From an uncultured Acidobacteriia bacterium (GTDB taxonomy: Bacteria; Acidobacteriota; Terriglobia; Bryobacterales; Bryobacteraceae), in NCBI GenBank assembly GCA_903882645.1, contig CAIRXZ010000184.1, positions 1 through 32,519 of the forward strand: a stretch of 32,519 nt of DNA, given 5' to 3'. How positions within the stretch are numbered: position 1 is the first letter of the stretch; every line of letters begins with the position of its first letter. Under the pieces are notes generated by a model that did not search any database, was not told the DNA's origin, and saw nothing but the letters and a program-made list of their open reading frames with translations. Below, one piece after another: positions 15,055 through 22,592 of the stretch. Position numbers and translations under genes: made by a program.

Positions 15055-15281
15055 CGTCGTTTGCGCCTCCCGTGCCGATCATCAGAAGGCCCAAGGAAAA
15101 AAACAACGAGGCCAGCCAGAGCGCAGCCGTAGAGTAAGAGCTTGCGAGGCTCCATCGCTGCCACTCTGGCCAGACCTTGAGCGATCAGCTCAGCGGTTGC
15201 CTCGGGCCAGGCAGTGAACCGAAGCTCCCCATCGGGAAACCTCACCGGGAAGAGATCCACGCTTTTTTCACTGGCCGTCAA
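15051..15281 (-). CDS. Small membrane protein of the element (76 aa)
   Basis: 76 aa, with ATG 15281 overlapping the stop of the upstream 481 aa gene as ATGA, and its own stop overlapping the next start the same way. It has a soluble N-terminal 45 residues (FPVRFPDGELRFTAWPEA), one transmembrane helix at about 48-65 (LLLYGCALAGLVVFFLG) and a short basic tail (DDRHGRRKRR). The topology is probably N-out or N-in with the basic end cytosolic. No family is recognised. Confidence 0.7.
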   Translation of the reverse strand: MTASEKSVDLFPVRFPDGELRFTAWPEATAELIAQGLARVAAMEPRKLLLYGCALAGLVVFFLGPSDDRHGRRKRR

Positions 15282-16723
15282 AGTTCGATAACCTCGGCTT
15301 CGCTGGCTTCCGATTCAGGCTCATCATCCGCAGCCGGTTGCCATTCAACAAAACCTTCAACAAACTCCTGGAATTTGGCTTCCATCGGGGCAAGCGTTGC
15401 CCAAAACGGAGAGTGCCGGTACAAATCAACGATGGCCCCCGCGCCGATCCCTTGTAGAAGTTTCAAGTCTTCGAGGCCCCATCCATCGCACACATAAGCC
15501 GCAAACTCCGCGCCCTGTTTCGCGGGCGGCACATCTGCGAGCAACCAGCGCAACATAACCGGAGTAATCTGGGCCGCTAGAGCTATGATTTGCGGCTGCG
15601 GTACTGACGGCGGTGCGGTGGCGGCCGAACGCGCGGCGTCTGGCTGGCCGTCCGGCGGAGCGGTGGCCGGCGGAGCGGGGGGCGGCTGTGGCTGCTGAGT
15701 TCGAGCGGGCGCGGCCGGCGCCCCCGCTGCGTTTCCGGCCTTGGATGCTGCCCACATCTCCATGCCGATGCGCAATGGATCACGAATCAGGGTCGCGATC
15801 TCGTGTACAATCGCGGAAACCGCAGCCAAATTTCCGCCTTCCTCCGTCACGATCGAGGCAGCGCTTTGTGAGGGCCGCAACTTGTCGGCCAGGGTCAAGA
15901 CCTTATCGACATAGGTCAACGGGTCATCCGGTTCGGATTTTGCCTGGGTAAGTGCAGGTTGCGGCTGCAATTTCTTGAGGATCTCCGCTGCTCGGTCAAG
16001 GGCAGTAAGAGCATCAACCGCTGCAACTTTGCCGTCTGCGGGCTGTAATTTCTTGAGTAAGTCCACAGCGGCGGACAAAGTGGCTATCGGGTCGCCGGCT
16101 GATGGCTGCGCGGTCAGACCCGCCAGCTTTTCCGCGAGGGCGTCTCTTCCTTGCGCCATGCCCAAAAGCAGCGTGTCGCTCACTTCGGTCTTGGGTTTCC
16201 GCATCGCCTCGCGTGCGATTTCAGCCACTACCGCACTCGCGCCGTTTTCCGATCCGGTTGTGGTGGCGTCGGATTTCTTTTTCCACCTCAGAAACGGTTC
16301 GTTTTCCGGGCAGTCAACAATCAGGGCCGGATCAATCGACGGGGGTTTATTCGGGTCGTAAACAGAAAACAGGTGAGTGGCGACGGTCTTCCGCAGTTTC
16401 TTATCGTTCAACCGAGCGTGGTACTGGCCGCTGCCATAGTTCGCCAACACTGACGATTCATCGAAGCTTGAGTTGAGCCGCGCTATGTGATGCCGGTCAC
16501 CTGGAAGGCTGATCTTGGGGGCCGTCTGGTATAGGTAGACCACGTAACGGCTCTCCCATTCGGCGTCAGTGATAGCCGCGATCCGATCAAAGAAGAAGCC
16601 GTCGCTGGCTTCTGGTGTTGGTGCTTCTGCCGACGGCTCCGATTCCACCGGCAACGGTTCCGCCGATGTCGGCTCCTCGGCGGTTGCCAGTTTTTCCTGA
16701 TTGTGTTTGGTTGGGCGTTTCAT
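15278..16723 (-). CDS. Large unknown protein of the element (481 aa)
   Basis: 481 aa from ATG 16723 (GGAG 12 nt upstream). It has four zones. Residues 1-42 are disordered and rich in E, P and A. Residues 43-150 are a compact domain with conserved-looking aromatics (GFFFDRIAAITDAEWESRY, VVYLYQ, NYGSGQYHARL, VYDPNKPPSIDP). Residues 160-330 are helical with recurring KKLQP/DKLRP repeats (three copies about 35-45 residues apart). A Pro/Ala/Gln-rich linker leads to a C-terminal globular domain of about 90 residues ending in acidic EAEVIEL. No enzymatic motif or membrane helix is seen. It is the first gene of the operon. It could be structural, scaffolding or transfer-related, but this is not shown. 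Confidence 0.82.
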   Translation of the reverse strand: MKRPTKHNQEKLATAEEPTSAEPLPVESEPSAEAPTPEASDGFFFDRIAAITDAEWESRYVVYLYQTAPKISLPGDRHHIARLNSSFDESSVLANYGSGQYHARLNDKKLRKTVATHLFSVYDPNKPPSIDPALIVDCPENEPFLRWKKKSDATTTGSENGASAVVAEIAREAMRKPKTEVSDTLLLGMAQGRDALAEKLAGLTAQPSAGDPIATLSAAVDLLKKLQPADGKVAAVDALTALDRAAEILKKLQPQPALTQAKSEPDDPLTYVDKVLTLADKLRPSQSAASIVTEEGGNLAAVSAIVHEIATLIRDPLRIGMEMWAASKAGNAAGAPAAPARTQQPQPPPAPPATAPPDGQPDAARSAATAPPSVPQPQIIALAAQITPVMLRWLLADVPPAKQGAEFAAYVCDGWGLEDLKLLQGIGAGAIVDLYRHSPFWATLAPMEAKFQEFVEGFVEWQPAADDEPESEASEAEVIEL

Positions 16724-16954
16724 CGTTTCGATGACTCCGGTACCGCTACGGTACTGTACTGTACACACGCCTGATGCGCGGGCGTGACTCTGGAGACGGG
16801 GTAGGCGTCCACCCTGTTCTTGTACGGTTCACGCGTGCGACGCGCGGGGTGCGATCCGGGAATCGCTGGCTCCGCTGCTACACGCGGCTTTGTGTCAAAC
16901 TGGACATTAAACCGGACGCTTGGGCATAATGGCTTTTGAACTGAAGAGGCTTGC
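16724..16954. promoter_or_regulatory. Element leader region with GTAC repeats
   Basis: This non-coding region lies between the first gene of the element and attR. Within 16740-16764 GTAC occurs four times. The first two form a perfect inverted repeat GTACCG-CTA-CGGTAC (16740-16754), followed by two copies at 5 bp spacing. Placed 17-41 bp before the start codon, it is a candidate operator. TTGACA occurs on the minus strand further upstream, but no matching -10 is clear. Confidence 0.45.
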
Positions 16955-17005
16955 AAGGTCTGCAAAACCTTTATTCGTCGGTTCGATCCCGACCCGCGCC
17001 TCCAA
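16955..17005. repeat. attR: right attachment site (displaced tRNA-Cys 3' half)
   Basis: An exact 51 bp copy of 9732-9782. It contains the anticodon arm and T-arm of tRNA-Cys but no D-arm or 5' acceptor strand, so it cannot yield a tRNA. It marks the far end of the element; the PIN gene stop lies 9 bp beyond. Confidence 0.93.
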
Positions 17006-17013
17006 TCCAACAT

Positions 17014-17439
17014 TCAGTAGGGTATTCGGGCAAGTCCGGTGATGAACGTGATTCCCGAAACAACTAGTCCTGACAGCCGGCTGTCGTTTGTCACGAACAG
17101 ATCGGTCCGGGCGGCGGCGGCGCACGCGAGCTGGATTGCGTCCGCCGGCCGCACCCGCTCACGGCTGCGGATCTCTGCGTACCGCCTGGCGGCTTCCGCC
17201 TCGAAGGCGACTAGCTCGACGGACCCACCCAGGAAGAAGTTGAGGTAACTCTTTTCGAGTATCGCGTTGCCTGCCTCTTTCGGTTTGGTAAGTGTTTCGC
17301 CGACGGTGAGCCAACTCGTCAACAGTTTGTCGCGTCGCGACCGCATCCCCTCCCTGAACTCGACCACCCGCGGCGACCACTCGGCGTTGCTCTCAAACAG
17401 GTATATGAAGAGATTGGTGTCCCAAAAAACTCTGGCCAT
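17014..17439 (-). CDS. PIN-domain ribonuclease toxin (VapC-like)
   Basis: 141 aa, a complete PIN domain with the four acidic residues of the active site: Asp7 (FWDTNLFIY), Glu48 (TVGETL), Asp100 (PADAIQLA) and Asp119 (VTNDSRL). VapC-type toxins cut tRNA or rRNA. The gene starts 6 bp after the stop of the upstream 153 aa gene, and both read from a strong promoter with a palindromic operator, the usual layout of a toxin-antitoxin pair. It sits just outside attR, so it is chromosomal with respect to the tRNA-Cys element, or belongs to an older neighbour insertion. Confidence 0.9.
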   Translation of the reverse strand: MARVFWDTNLFIYLFESNAEWSPRVVEFREGMRSRRDKLLTSWLTVGETLTKPKEAGNAILEKSYLNFFLGGSVELVAFEAEAARRYAEIRSRERVRPADAIQLACAAAARTDLFVTNDSRLSGLVVSGITFITGLARIPY

Positions 17440-17445
17440 CCGGAT

Positions 17446-17907
17446 CTACCAGGCCCCGCTTCGAATTCGCGGGTCCATCAGAAGCGCAAATAGATACGCA
17501 TAATCCATCAGATCCTTGATCTCCGTGGTGCTTGCCAGCGGACAACGCGAAACTGCCACGTCAACCTGTGTTCGAGTGAGCTTTCGATTGATACGCCGCC
17601 CCTCCCGGAAGAACCAAATCCCGGCGCCCGCCACGTCGAAGGTGAAGGGCAATCCCCTGCTCGTGTGAAACTCCTCTCTCTGGTGGCTCTCAATTCGTCG
17701 CCACACTGCTTCCAGGAGACTCTGTTCCGGACGCTCGGGTTGCCTGAACGTTGGAGCGGGCAGCGTTTCCGACCGGAGGCGTTCGATAAAACAGTCGCCC
17801 GATTCCTGCTGCCATAATTGCTTTCCAACGCCGAGCATTAACAGGACTGGATCGTCTCCATCGAGATCCTCACGTGTCGTGGCGCCGCTCTCTGTCATAA
17901 CCGTCAT
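17446..17907 (-). CDS. Partner protein of the PIN toxin, putative atypical antitoxin
   Basis: 153 aa, immediately upstream of the PIN gene. It does not resemble AbrB/MazE, Phd, RHH or Xre antitoxins. N-terminal part: DDPVLLMLGVGKQLWQQESGD and FIERLRSE. Middle: 'VWRRIESHQREEFHT' and GLPFTFDVAGAGIWFFREGRRINRK. C-terminal helix: TEIKDLMDYAYLFALLMDP. The length exceeds usual antitoxins (70-90 aa). A role as antitoxin is inferred only from the gene order, spacing and the autoregulatory-looking palindrome ahead of it. The start may be ATG 17907 or ATG 17898; neither has a strong Shine-Dalgarno. Confidence 0.8.
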   Translation of the reverse strand: MTVMTESGATTREDLDGDDPVLLMLGVGKQLWQQESGDCFIERLRSETLPAPTFRQPERPEQSLLEAVWRRIESHQREEFHTSRGLPFTFDVAGAGIWFFREGRRINRKLTRTQVDVAVSRCPLASTTEIKDLMDYAYLFALLMDPRIRSGAW

Positions 17908-17925
17908 AGCATAGAGAAACCATCC

Positions 17926-17966
17926 ATCTCTCTATAGATCATATAGAGAGATAAAGAGAATGTCAA
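17926..17966 (-). promoter_or_regulatory. Consensus promoter with 27 bp palindromic operator
   Basis: On the minus strand TTGACA (17966-17961), 17 bp spacer, TATGAT (17943-17938), almost the full sigma70 consensus. A perfect inverted repeat of 11 bp arms, ATCTCTCTATA and TATAGAGAGAT, around a 5 bp centre (17926-17952) covers the -10 hexamer. A protein bound here would block transcription, as expected for autoregulated toxin-antitoxin operons. Confidence 0.85.
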
Positions 17967-18096
17967 GCATCTTCCGATTCTACATTCGCGAATTGCGAAT
18001 GCGCTACCCCTGACTTCTGTCTCCCAAATCGCGCAGGGATTTCAAGGGCGAACCACTTGCCTGGACCTTTATTCGCGAGTATTTCGCCGCGCTGAC

Positions 18097-18504
18097 TCAA
18101 CCCCGCGCGCTTCTACCCCCTGCAAAGCCCGAATCCCCCTTTTTCATGCGCTGTACGATCAGGATCAGCTCGCGGTCCCGCGCGTTGCTGCACGGCGCGT
18201 CGCACGCCTCCAGGTCCTCCAGGTGGAGGCAGTGCCCCCGGCATTGGTCCGTGCCCAGCAGCCTCGCGGGCGGGTCGCCCGGGTCCGGCTCGGGCAGGAG
18301 GTGGCGCAGCCGCCTGGAGAGGATCGAGATGGTGCTGCCGCAACCGTGCTCGAAGACCAGCAAGTTGATGTCCGGATTGGCGATCGTGGACTGCAGGCCC
18401 AGCAGGCGCACCGCCGGGTCCAGGACGAAGCTGTCCCACGTCGGCCACGCGCCTTTGCAGGACCCGCAAATCTGGAAGGGAAGGTCGGCGCGCTCGGCGG
18501 TCAT
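18097..18504 (-). CDS. Small Cys-rich protein, unknown
   Basis: 135 aa from ATG 18504; the same frame is open further upstream, but that part is a shadow of the neighbouring gene. It has cysteines in pairs typical of a metal site: QICGSCKGAW near the start, EHGCGSTIS in the middle, then CRGHCLHLEDLEACDAPC. The C-terminal 30 residues are charged (RDRELILIVQRMKKGDSGF). A zinc-ribbon-like or redox role is possible; no family is recognised. A TATAAT (18517-18512, minus strand) lies 7 bp before the ATG with no Shine-Dalgarno, suggesting a leaderless mRNA. Confidence 0.68.
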   Translation of the reverse strand: MTAERADLPFQICGSCKGAWPTWDSFVLDPAVRLLGLQSTIANPDINLLVFEHGCGSTISILSRRLRHLLPEPDPGDPPARLLGTDQCRGHCLHLEDLEACDAPCSNARDRELILIVQRMKKGDSGFAGGRSARG

Positions 18505-18562
18505 AGCCTGGATTATATGGCGGCCGGTGTGCGATTGCCAGGTGAATCCGGTGGGCCGCGCC

Positions 18563-20218
18563 TCACGCCCACTCGAATCGGATTGTGTGATCGAACGGCG
18601 TGTAGCCCGTGATGTACACGCTTTGTCCGGGAAGTTTGGGCTCGGCGCCGCGCAACTGGGTGACCAGGTGCGGGGCCGCTCCGGGTCCGAAACGGATGGC
18701 GTCGCCGCCCACGCGGTAGATGCCGAAATCGCGCTCCAGCAGCCAGGCGTCCTCGGCGTGCGGCGCCGGACGGCAGCCTTCCAGCGTTCCGCCTTCCCGA
18801 AAACTGATCTCGATGGCCAGCGGGACGCCGTTCGCGCCGCGGGATTGCACGCGAACCTGGAACCCGCTTTGGAGTTCGGTGACCGTGGCGATCTGCTCCA
18901 GCCGGCATACCTGGGTTTTGGTCCTGGTTTCACGGAGCGCCGCCCAGTTGCGGTACGTCACGCGCTGGCCCAGTGGCTGGTAGTATGGCGCGTCGAGCGA
19001 CTGGCGAAACACGTAGCCGGTTTCCTTGGATGCCGAGGCGGGCACGAATTGCCCTTTGCCGAAAAACGAGGCCGCAAACCGCACGGCATTGATCGCGGCG
19101 GCTCCGTTGCGAAGGCTGAAGAAACGGCTGTTGTCCTGAAGCGCCATGGTCGCGTCGCGCGGTCCGCGGCGAATGCGCGCCAGCCCGGCCAGCGGAAACG
19201 TTCGCTCGTAATCGTCCGGGAGCGGCGCGGATTCCGGCAGCGGGCCCGCCAGTTCGGGATACTCCAGCATGGCCGAAAGCCGGGCCGGCTCCGGCCCGAG
19301 CCGCCGGACCAGCGAGGCCAACTGGCCGTCGCGCTCGTGCGCGGCCATGTAGTTCAACGGAAACCAGTACCCCGCCATGGTTCCGCGGGCGAACTGGTCC
19401 TGGCGGCGCGAGACCTCGGTCACCACTTCGCCATCGGGATGCAGCAGATACAGCATCGCGTGGAGGTTGCGCCGCACCGGCTCCAGCAGCTTGGGGCGCT
19501 TCAGCTTCGCGGCCATCACGCAGAAGGCGCGATCGGTAACGGCGTTGTACGTCACCGTGCTGCGCTCGATGTACTGGCCGTCGTCGTCGATATCGATTCC
19601 TTCGCCCAGCCACTGGTCGATGCGCCGGATGTAAGAGGGATCCGGGAACACGCTGTCGATCTGCGCCAGCGCGGAAGAGACCACCCAGCGGTGATTGGGC
19701 GTGTGGATTCCCCCCGCCGCCATGCCGGCGCCCGCCTTCACCAGGAACGGCCGCAATAGGCCCGCCAATTCGCCGATCCCGTAGAGTTGTCCGATGGCCG
19801 CCGCGGTGGCCACGCTGTGGACCACAAAGCCGGTATCCGGGGGCGAGTTGAAGTTGGTGGTGAGCAGGTCGATGTTGCCCTCCCTGCTTTGCGAGCGTTC
19901 CAGAAACGTCGCGGCCAGGCGGATGCGCTCCAGCAGGGCTTTGTCGCCGTGAAACTTCGATTGCGGATGCGCGAAAGAGGCGGATGCTGTTTCGATCAGA
20001 CCGCCGGCCGAACTGGCGTGATGGAGCAGATATTCGTCGGGCACGCTTCCGGTCCAATGGCTCGGCGGGCCGGTGATCTGGTTGCGGAGCAGCGTCTGAA
20101 CCGCGGCGTCGTTGCGGTCGATAATGGATTGCTCCACTTGGGGCGCGGCGGCGGCGCGCAGGGTCGCCGCGGCGCCGGCTGCGAGCAGGGCCTGGCGGCG
20201 CGTGATGACGTGATCCAT
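18563..20218 (-). CDS. Tat-exported alpha/alpha-toroid-type enzyme, unknown substrate
   Basis: 551 aa. The N-terminus has a twin-arginine signal (TRRQALLAAGAAATLRAAAA). The next 300 or so residues are helical with repeated aromatic/His segments (NHRWVVSSALAQID, DGQYIERSTVTYNAVTDRAF), as in alpha/alpha-toroid polysaccharide lyases and glycoside hydrolases. The C-terminal third is beta-rich (FQVRVQSRGANGVPLAIEISF, LLERDFGIYRVGGDAIRF), recalling the heparinase II/III-like beta-sandwich. The family assignment is by overall pattern, not by a catalytic motif. It lies 53 bp after the Gfo/Idh/MocA gene on the same strand, so the two probably act on the same sugar-derived material in the periplasm. 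Confidence 0.8.
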   Translation of the reverse strand: MDHVITRRQALLAAGAAATLRAAAAPQVEQSIIDRNDAAVQTLLRNQITGPPSHWTGSVPDEYLLHHASSAGGLIETASASFAHPQSKFHGDKALLERIRLAATFLERSQSREGNIDLLTTNFNSPPDTGFVVHSVATAAAIGQLYGIGELAGLLRPFLVKAGAGMAAGGIHTPNHRWVVSSALAQIDSVFPDPSYIRRIDQWLGEGIDIDDDGQYIERSTVTYNAVTDRAFCVMAAKLKRPKLLEPVRRNLHAMLYLLHPDGEVVTEVSRRQDQFARGTMAGYWFPLNYMAAHERDGQLASLVRRLGPEPARLSAMLEYPELAGPLPESAPLPDDYERTFPLAGLARIRRGPRDATMALQDNSRFFSLRNGAAAINAVRFAASFFGKGQFVPASASKETGYVFRQSLDAPYYQPLGQRVTYRNWAALRETRTKTQVCRLEQIATVTELQSGFQVRVQSRGANGVPLAIEISFREGGTLEGCRPAPHAEDAWLLERDFGIYRVGGDAIRFGPGAAPHLVTQLRGAEPKLPGQSVYITGYTPFDHTIRFEWA

Positions 20219-20271
20219 ATCTCAGCCTGTGTCTTTGCAAGGCCGGGCGCGGGATTCCCGGCCCGCCCCGC

Positions 20272-21645
20272 TCAGACGAACTTCCACCCTTTGCGGAATC
20301 TCGGCTTCAAAAGCGCGTTAGCCGCGTTGTTGTTGGTAAACCGTTTCGCCCGCGCATCCCAAAGCAGCTTGCCTTCCACCCGCATGGCGATCACCCCGAG
20401 CAGCATCCACTGAACGAACGGCCCCGAGACGCTGAAGTTCGAGCACGCCGCCTCGCCGCCTTTGCAGGCCCGCAGCCAATCGCGGTAGTGACTCCGGACC
20501 CAGTCCGTCGCGGAACCCGGACAGCGCGTCAGGACCTGCGGCGGCATCCTGTAGTCCTTCATCTTCGACGCTGGCACGAGGCGCGTCCTCTCGCCGTAGC
20601 AACCCGTGGTCACCATGCCCTTGCTGCCAATGAACAGGCTGCCGTTGATGTCCTGGTCGCCGAGCGGCTCGCCCTCGGGGACCCCCTCGAATTTGGGCTG
20701 CGCCAGCAGACGGTCGTACCAGAACAGCTTAAGCGGGGGCATGGCGGCCCGCGCGGGAAAATCGAAACGGATGGCCGTGCGGTAAGGAAAAGTGTACTTG
20801 GCCTTGCCTTCCAGCTTGATGCATTCGACGCTGGTGGGGTTCGCCAGCCGCATCGCCATGTTGGGCGTGCCCAGGATATGACAGGCCATGTCGCCGACGG
20901 CCCCGCAGCCGAAATCGGGATATGCGCGCCAGTTGATCGGTATGTACGCCGGGCTGTAAGGCCGGGTCGTGGCGTCGCCCAGCCAGGCTTCCCAGTCCAG
21001 CGTGGCGGGCACGGGCTCCTCCTTCGGAACCACGTCCGGACCTTGCGGCCAATACGGGTCCGGGCGGTTGGTCCAGGCATGCACCTCCGTCACGTCGCCG
21101 ATCTCGCCGCTCCAGATGATCTCGCAGCACTCGCGCGCTCCGGGTTGCGAATACCCTTGGTTGCCCATCTGGGTGGCCGCCCCGGACCGGGCCGCCGCCT
21201 CGGTCAACTGCTGCGCCTCCCAAACCGTGCGGGTCAGCGGCTTCTGACAATAAACGTGCTTGCCCCGAGCCATCGCCCACATGGCCGCGCTGGCGTGCAG
21301 ATGATCCGGGCAGGACACCAGCACCGCGTCGATGGTTCCGCCCTCCTTATCGAACATCCGGCGGAAATCCTGGTATTTCGGGACCTTGGGATAGGCCGCG
21401 AACGTCTTGGCGGCGCGCTTCGCGTCGGGGTCCGTCAGCGCGACGATGTTCTCGCTGGCGCACCCCGCGATGTCGCTTTCGCCCTTGCCGCCCGCCCCGA
21501 TCGCGGCAATGTTCAGTTTCTCATTGGGAGACTTGTAGCCCGCCCGCTTCAGCGAAGCCGAGCTGCCGAACCCCGCTGCCGGCACGGCCCCTGCCAGCAG
21601 GGTCCCCTGGAAAAAACGCCGCCTGGAAACGCCCTCTTGCGCCAT
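20272..21645 (-). CDS. Tat-exported Gfo/Idh/MocA-family oxidoreductase
   Basis: 457 aa. It has a Tat signal SRRRFFQGTLLAGAVPAAGF, then a Rossmann fold starting LNIAAIGAGGKGESDIAG (GxGxxG-type NAD(P) site). SCPDHLHASAAMWAMARGKHVYCQKPLTRT holds the signature in which the usual EKP lysine motif appears as QKP (quoted as two halves around ARGKHV). The C-terminal substrate domain is alpha/beta (GCGAVGDMACHILGTPNMAM). Secreted members of this family are very numerous in Bryobacterales and Planctomycetes and are thought to act on sugars or polyols. It is the first gene of a two-gene run with the toroid-type enzyme. Confidence 0.92.
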   Translation of the reverse strand: MAQEGVSRRRFFQGTLLAGAVPAAGFGSSASLKRAGYKSPNEKLNIAAIGAGGKGESDIAGCASENIVALTDPDAKRAAKTFAAYPKVPKYQDFRRMFDKEGGTIDAVLVSCPDHLHASAAMWAMARGKHVYCQKPLTRTVWEAQQLTEAAARSGAATQMGNQGYSQPGARECCEIIWSGEIGDVTEVHAWTNRPDPYWPQGPDVVPKEEPVPATLDWEAWLGDATTRPYSPAYIPINWRAYPDFGCGAVGDMACHILGTPNMAMRLANPTSVECIKLEGKAKYTFPYRTAIRFDFPARAAMPPLKLFWYDRLLAQPKFEGVPEGEPLGDQDINGSLFIGSKGMVTTGCYGERTRLVPASKMKDYRMPPQVLTRCPGSATDWVRSHYRDWLRACKGGEAACSNFSVSGPFVQWMLLGVIAMRVEGKLLWDARAKRFTNNNAANALLKPRFRKGWKFV

Positions 21646-22019
21646 GTGGAAATCCTCCGCGAGTTCATACTACCAGACCTCGATCGGCGTCCGCGCCGGC
21701 GTTCTTCCGCCGGGTTCGCCTCGGCCGTCGGGTCGCAGGAATTCGAATGGCTTGCATCTATGCCGCTATGCGGCCAGGCGCTTTCGCTTGCTACCGGAGT
21801 TTCTACCTTCTCAGCCGCTCGCCGCGCCTCGATGCCAGGATCGCCGCGTCGCGTCGGTTCGCGCCTGCCGCGCAATCCCAAGCCCCGTCAGGGGCGCGAG
21901 AAGATAGCCCAGGGCGCAAGCCCTGTGGAACCCGTCCGGATACACGCCAGCCCCGTAGGGGCGTAAGACACACCGTTATGTCCGGTCATCGATCGCCCGC
22001 TGGGAAGCCGTTTCCTTCC
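21646..22019. repeat. Gene-free region with hairpins
   Basis: 374 bp between the oxidoreductase and DinB genes. Three compact stem-loops are clear: GCCCC-GTCA-GGGGC (21882-21895), AGGGC-GCAA-GCCCT (21911-21924) and GCCCC-GTA-GGGGC (21950-21962). No gene or convincing promoter was found. Confidence 0.55.
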
Positions 22020-22550
22020 CTACGGCGCCGCCGAGGCGAGCGCCGCCTTGATCTCCTCGATCTGCTTCGAATGCCGGTGCGCGTGCGCGGCCATGATCAG
22101 GAGCATCTCGTAGCAATTGACGGTTTCGGCAAGCGGATGCGATGTCAGCCTGCAACGAAGATCCTCGCCGCAGTCCTCGACAAAGCGCATCGTCCGATGC
22201 CTGCTGGCGAGGAAATGTTCCTCCGCTCCGCGCAATGTGGAAAACCGCCCCGTCGGCCTCCCTGCTTCCGGTGTTTGCGCGGCTCTCGTTCGATCCACGC
22301 CGCGGGAGGGGATCAGCGCTTCGCGGTCTTTGTTTGCCATCGCCACATCGGAATAACGTGACGCGGCGATCTGCGAGAACAGATAATCCTCGGAAATCGC
22401 CAGATGTTCGACGCATTCGAGCACCGACCACCTCCCCGGCGCCGGCCTTTTCGCGGCAACCTCCCCGGTGACGCCGCCGAGGACATCGAGGAGAGCCTTT
22501 CTGCCCTTTTCCAGGTCCGCGAGTATTCCTTGCTTCTCGTGCGCTTCCAT
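22020..22550 (-). CDS. DinB-family protein
   Basis: 176 aa, a four-helix DinB/YfiT-type metal-binding fold. Helix 2 has WSVLECVEHLAISEDYLF with metal ligand His49. The last helices contain AHAHRHSKQIEEI with two further candidate His ligands. Members act as thiol transferases or metal-dependent hydrolases; the substrate here is unknown. The start at ATG 22550 fits the domain start (LADLEKGRKALLDVL). It is a single gene. Confidence 0.9.
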   Translation of the reverse strand: MEAHEKQGILADLEKGRKALLDVLGGVTGEVAAKRPAPGRWSVLECVEHLAISEDYLFSQIAASRYSDVAMANKDREALIPSRGVDRTRAAQTPEAGRPTGRFSTLRGAEEHFLASRHRTMRFVEDCGEDLRCRLTSHPLAETVNCYEMLLIMAAHAHRHSKQIEEIKAALASAAP

Positions 22551-22592
22551 GCCGGGCCATTGTACTACGAGGACCGGCGCTGGTTCCGTGAC

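Larger units (their letters stand above)
9783..17005. mobile_element. Integrative rolling-circle-type element in tRNA-Cys
   Basis: 7223 bp bounded by perfect 51 bp att repeats. Every gene is on the minus strand: 481 aa unknown, 76 aa, 169 aa, 69 aa, 61 aa, HUH Rep, primase, Xre repressor, excisionase-like HTH, tyrosine integrase. Many genes overlap by 4 bp or lie within a few bases, as in phage or plasmid operons. A candidate rolling-circle nick site lies in the only sizeable internal gap (11878-12093). No type IV secretion, FtsK-like transfer, capsid, portal or Zot-type gene is recognisable, so it is best described as an integrative plasmid, satellite or mobilizable element. Its modular content (int-xis-repressor-primase-Rep) recalls actinomycete integrative elements of the pSAM2 type, which is an analogy only. 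Confidence 0.88.

Noticed and set aside
9783-17005. Inovirus-type prophage
   Set aside because: Rep, repressor and small membrane protein would fit, but no Zot-like ATPase or coat-like small protein with signal peptide is seen.
18505-18933. N-terminal extension of the small Cys-rich protein
   Set aside because: The frame is open but overlaps the end of the toroid-type enzyme in another frame and is Arg/Pro/Ser-rich without order; the ATG at 18504 has a promoter right ahead.
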